Shown here: positions 13,007-14,965 of the stretch, piece after piece
How the letters are laid out: every line of letters begins with the position of its first letter
How positions within the stretch are numbered: position 1 is the first letter of the stretch
Source: Hyphomicrobiales bacterium
GTDB lineage: Bacteria; Pseudomonadota; Alphaproteobacteria; Rhizobiales; Beijerinckiaceae
Direction: 5' to 3'
Length of the DNA stretch: 14,965 nucleotides
Assembly (NCBI GenBank): GCA_947374125.1
Contig: CANCAR010000048.1
Coordinates: 1-14,965 of the forward strand
Position numbers and translations under genes: made by a program
Notes under the pieces: generated by a model
What the model was told of the DNA's origin: nothing
The model's input: the letters and a program-made list of their open reading frames with translations, nothing else
Databases searched by the model: none

Positions 13007-13744
13007 ATGCCCAGCCAAAGCATCAAAAAGTCCGAGGCCACGACCGCTTGGCGGCGCATTGCCGATGATTTGGCCAGCGAAATCAGCCACGGTAATTTTG
13101 CCCCCGGTAAAGGCCTTCCTACCGCCATCGAGATTGCGGCCCGCTATGGCGTTCATCGCCACACCGCACGCCATGCGCTGAAGCATTTGCAAGATCAGGG
13201 ACTGGTATCGGTCGAGCAGGGCAGGGGCAGCTTTGTCACGGGCCGCCGCTTTCCCTATCGCATTGGCCGCTCGGTCAGCTTCCGCCAGAATTTTAAAGCT
13301 GCTGGTATGGCGGCTTCGGGCCGTGTGCTCTCTGTGCATTGCATCACTGTGCCAAGCAGCATCGCGCAATCTTTGAATATAGCGACGTCGGAAACCGTCT
13401 GGCGCGTCGAATCGCTCAATCTGGGCGGGGGGAAGCCCATTTCGCTCTCGATCCATTACGTATCAACCACGCGGTTTCCTGATTTCCCAACGGTTTTGAA
13501 AGACAGCAACACTTCGATATCCGAGACGTTTCGGCATTATGGGATCGAGGCCTATCAACGGTTTTCGACCTCGCTCTCGGCACGAATCGCCACACAAGAA
13601 GAGGCAGCTCGCCTTGATCTGAGCTATGGCGATCCTGTGCTGACCTCGGAGGGCATTGACGGTCTGCCCGATGGCACACCGCTGCAAGTGGTCGAAAGCG
13701 CGTTTACGCCCGCACGCGTTCAGTTTGTGGTCGAGCCGGACTAG
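13007..13744 (+). CDS. phnF: GntR/HutC-family transcriptional regulator PhnF
   Basis: This 245-residue protein has the two domains of HutC-type GntR regulators. The N-terminal winged helix covers about 10-78: TAWRRIADDLASEISHGNFAPGKGLPT, then the recognition helix region VHRHTARHALKHLQ and the wing VSVEQGRGSFV. The C-terminal UTRA ligand domain starts near RIGRSVSFRQNFKAAG and runs to the end. PhnF proteins repress phosphonate operons and respond to a ligand or phosphate state. Adjacency to phnG and the palindromes between them support this. The start choice is between GTG 12989, ATG 13001 and ATG 13007. I prefer 13007, since GGAG (12996-12999) lies 7 bases upstream. It converges on the phnE gene, with a palindromic repeat and a hairpin in between. 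The ligand is not inferable. Confidence 0.92.
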   Translation: MPSQSIKKSEATTAWRRIADDLASEISHGNFAPGKGLPTAIEIAARYGVHRHTARHALKHLQDQGLVSVEQGRGSFVTGRRFPYRIGRSVSFRQNFKAAGMAASGRVLSVHCITVPSSIAQSLNIATSETVWRVESLNLGGGKPISLSIHYVSTTRFPDFPTVLKDSNTSISETFRHYGIEAYQRFSTSLSARIATQEEAARLDLSYGDPVLTSEGIDGLPDGTPLQVVESAFTPARVQFVVEPD

Positions 13745-13793
13745 AGCATGGTTCGCAAAAGCGGATGCCGGTTTTGCGATAAAAACCATGCTC
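13744..13793. repeat. Rhizobial-type palindromic intergenic repeat (RIME-like)
   Basis: GAGCATGGTT (13744-13753) pairs with AACCATGCTC (13784-13793). Inside, CGCAAAA (13754-13760) pairs with TTTTGCG (13772-13778) and CGG (13762-13764) with CCG (13768-13770), giving a nested hairpin with a five-base bulge. The outer GAGCATG...CATGCTCAAAC frame, with an A-rich/T-rich inner stem, is the layout of a dispersed repeat I know from many Rhizobiales genomes. It begins on the last base of the phnF stop codon. It may act as a terminator or mRNA-stabilising structure. Confidence 0.6.
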
Positions 13794-13801
13794 AAACAAA
13801 G

Positions 13802-13833
13802 AGTTTAGACTAAGGTGCATCTTAGTCTAAACT
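13802..13833. terminator. 13-bp perfect stem-loop between convergent phnF and phnE
   Basis: AGTTTAGACTAAG (13802-13814) and CTTAGTCTAAACT (13821-13833) form a perfect 13-bp stem with a 6-base loop containing TGCA. It includes the stop codon of phnE (13827-13829). Read on the - strand it is followed by CTCTTTGTTTG, a T-rich but imperfect tract; on the + strand no T-tract follows. It is most likely the terminator of the transporter operon, and with the preceding repeat forms a two-palindrome block of 90 bp. Confidence 0.55.
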
Positions 13834-14723
13834 GGCCTTGCTCCGATCAGTGATGTCCGCAGCTTTCCGGAAATCCAATCGATCAGCGCAACGGTGATCA
13901 GCACCATCACAATGATAAATGAGGTCTGCTTCCATTCCAGCGTTCGAATGGTCTCGGTCAAATAAAGGCCGATGCCGCCAGCACCAACAATGCCGATAAT
14001 GGTCGCCGACCGCGTGTTGGATTCGAAATAATACAATACCTGACTGGCAATCACCGGCAGGATTTGCGGAACGATGCCGAAGCGGATGGCCTCAGCACGC
14101 GTGCCACCGGTTGAGACAATGCCTTCGACCGGCTTTTTATCCGCGCTTTCGATGGCCTCCGAAAACAGCTTACCGAATGCGCCAAAGTCCGACGTGATGA
14201 TCGCCAATACGCCCGCAAAGGGGCCAAGGCCAACCACACCAATCCAGATCAACGCCCAGATCAGGGTATCGATGCCCCGGATAATATCCAGAAAGCGCCG
14301 CACAAGCAGGTGGATGATCGGGTTGGTTACAATATTGCCGGCCGCAAGAAATCCAAACGGCAGAGCCAGAAGTGCGGCACCAATCGTACCCAGAAACGCC
14401 ATCGAAAGAGTCTCAACGAGGCCTTTCATAAAGACTTTCGCAATTTCGAAAGTGCCGGGATTAGGAGGAAGCATCAGCCCCAAGATCCAAAAGAATTTCC
14501 CCGTACCGTCTGCCATGCGGTCGATCGAAAATCCAAGTGTCCCGATGCCATAGGCATAGAGCGCCAACATCGCACCCAGGAAGGCGATAATCGAGAAGCG
14601 GCGGCGCAGGTTGGGCTTGAATTTGTCCGGATGCCTCATACGCAATTCGGCGGTATTTGAGACCGCTACGGGGCTCCGACGAGGTGAAGAAGCCATGGAC
14701 TTCGCTGTTTCAGGACGGGTCAT
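13827..14723 (-). CDS. phnE: Phosphonate ABC transporter permease PhnE (second copy)
   Basis: This 298-residue permease belongs to the phosphonate ABC transporter. About five or six hydrophobic helices are visible, near 42-62, 105-130, 138-178 (two), 240-256 and 268-286. The cytoplasmic EAA loop for ATPase contact is GGTRAEAIRFGIVPQ (206-220). The ESNTRSATIIGIVGAGGIG block (234-252) is typical of PhnE. The hydrophilic N-terminal tail (1-40) is unusually long but in frame, and ATG 14723 has GGAGG 7-8 bases upstream, so I keep it. The start overlaps the stop of the upstream permease as ATGA, so the two are translationally coupled and probably form a heterodimeric channel with an ATPase (PhnC) and binding protein (PhnD) beyond the window. 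The substrate is probably phosphonate, from context. Confidence 0.93.
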   Translation of the reverse strand: MTRPETAKSMASSPRRSPVAVSNTAELRMRHPDKFKPNLRRRFSIIAFLGAMLALYAYGIGTLGFSIDRMADGTGKFFWILGLMLPPNPGTFEIAKVFMKGLVETLSMAFLGTIGAALLALPFGFLAAGNIVTNPIIHLLVRRFLDIIRGIDTLIWALIWIGVVGLGPFAGVLAIITSDFGAFGKLFSEAIESADKKPVEGIVSTGGTRAEAIRFGIVPQILPVIASQVLYYFESNTRSATIIGIVGAGGIGLYLTETIRTLEWKQTSFIIVMVLITVALIDWISGKLRTSLIGARPV

Positions 14724-14965
14724 CGCGCTGCCTCCAGATCAACCAACCGATGGCGTAGTTTTTCGGTAAAAAAATCGATGATCATCACCGTGGCGATGAT
14801 CATGATCAGGAGGGCGCTGATGTCTGCATAGTAGAATTTGCGGATGTATTCGATGAGCGTTTGGCCGATGCCGCCAGCGCCGACAAAGCCCATCACCGAC
14901 GCACCACGAACATTGACCTCAAAGCGTAAGAGCGAATAGCTCAAGAAATTCGATAAGACCTGTGG
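14720..14965 (-). CDS. phnE: Phosphonate ABC transporter permease PhnE (first copy, C-terminal end only)
   Basis: The frame is open to the window edge and gives the last 81 residues; the 5' part is outside. It has the PhnE C-terminal pattern RFEVNVRGASVMGFVGAGGIGQTL, then a hydrophobic helix (about 50-67) and an amphipathic end. It resembles its downstream neighbour in the same block (VGAGGIG) but differs elsewhere, as expected for two paralogous permeases (phnE1/phnE2) in alphaproteobacterial phnCDE operons. A TTG at 14944 is an internal codon and not a start. Its TGA overlaps the ATG of the next permease gene by 4 bp. Confidence 0.9.
   Translation of the reverse strand, partial: PQVLSNFLSYSLLRFEVNVRGASVMGFVGAGGIGQTLIEYIRKFYYADISALLIMIIATVMIIDFFTEKLRHRLVDLEAAR

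Noticed and set aside
1..14965. tRNA, rRNA, CRISPR array, insertion sequence, prophage or integration site
   Set aside because: I saw no cloverleaf-like sequence, regularly spaced repeats, transposase or integrase motifs; coding is dense and consistent throughout.
14720..14965. The first phnE copy as a truncated pseudogene
   Set aside because: The frame is open to the window edge and its 3' end is intact, so the truncation comes from the window limit. The same holds for cbbX at the other end.

Overview
This window reads as a gene-dense stretch of an alphaproteobacterial chromosome or large replicon, most likely Hyphomicrobiales (Rhizobiales). That placement is an inference. It rests on a cbb cluster carrying the cbbX/cbbE/cbbZ/cbbY set, a C-P lyase operon with the accessory families usual in that group (DUF1045 protein, phosphonate hexapeptide transferase, two phnE permeases), a rhizobial-type intergenic palindromic repeat, and moderately high GC. 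No tRNA, rRNA, CRISPR, insertion sequence or phage gene is visible, and no stretch over 300 bases lacks a gene. The longest gap is the 186-bp fhs/nitronate monooxygenase divergent region.

Region 1 (2-2382, + strand) is the 3' end of a Calvin-Benson-Bassham operon: the end of cbbX (Rubisco activase), cbbE/rpe, cbbZ (phosphoglycolate phosphatase) and a cbbY-type sugar-phosphate phosphatase. All are tightly spaced. Together they maintain Rubisco activity, recycle pentose phosphates and remove the by-products 2-phosphoglycolate and, probably, xylulose-1,5-bisphosphate. Region 2 (2379-5183) has fhs (formate-tetrahydrofolate ligase, - strand), which converges on cbbY with a 4-bp overlap, and a divergently transcribed nitronate-monooxygenase-family flavoprotein.

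Region 3 (5207-14965) is a phosphonate degradation locus. The - strand carries phnG-H-I-J-K-L-M and a DUF1045 2H-phosphoesterase as one compact operon, then a phosphonate-type hexapeptide transferase further downstream. Upstream on the same strand is the end of a phosphonate transporter operon (two permease genes, the first cut by the window edge). Two + strand genes interrupt this series: the GntR/HutC regulator phnF, between the transporter and phnG, and phnN, between DUF1045 and the hexapeptide gene. PhnG-M convert an alkylphosphonate and ATP to 5-phosphoribosyl-1,2-cyclic phosphate and a hydrocarbon. PhnN converts ribose-1,5-bisphosphate to PRPP. The canonical cyclic-phosphate opener PhnP is absent here, and DUF1045 is the candidate substitute.

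The phnF-phnG intergenic region holds a coherent control module: a Pho-box-like direct repeat with 11-bp period, a -10-like element, and two related palindromic sites suited to PhnF with centres 32 bp apart. This suggests phosphate-starvation activation plus ligand-responsive repression. A second Pho-box-like element (CTGTCAT half-site) lies in the 64-bp gap before phnL. The regulatory assignments come from reading the sequence and are not experimentally supported.
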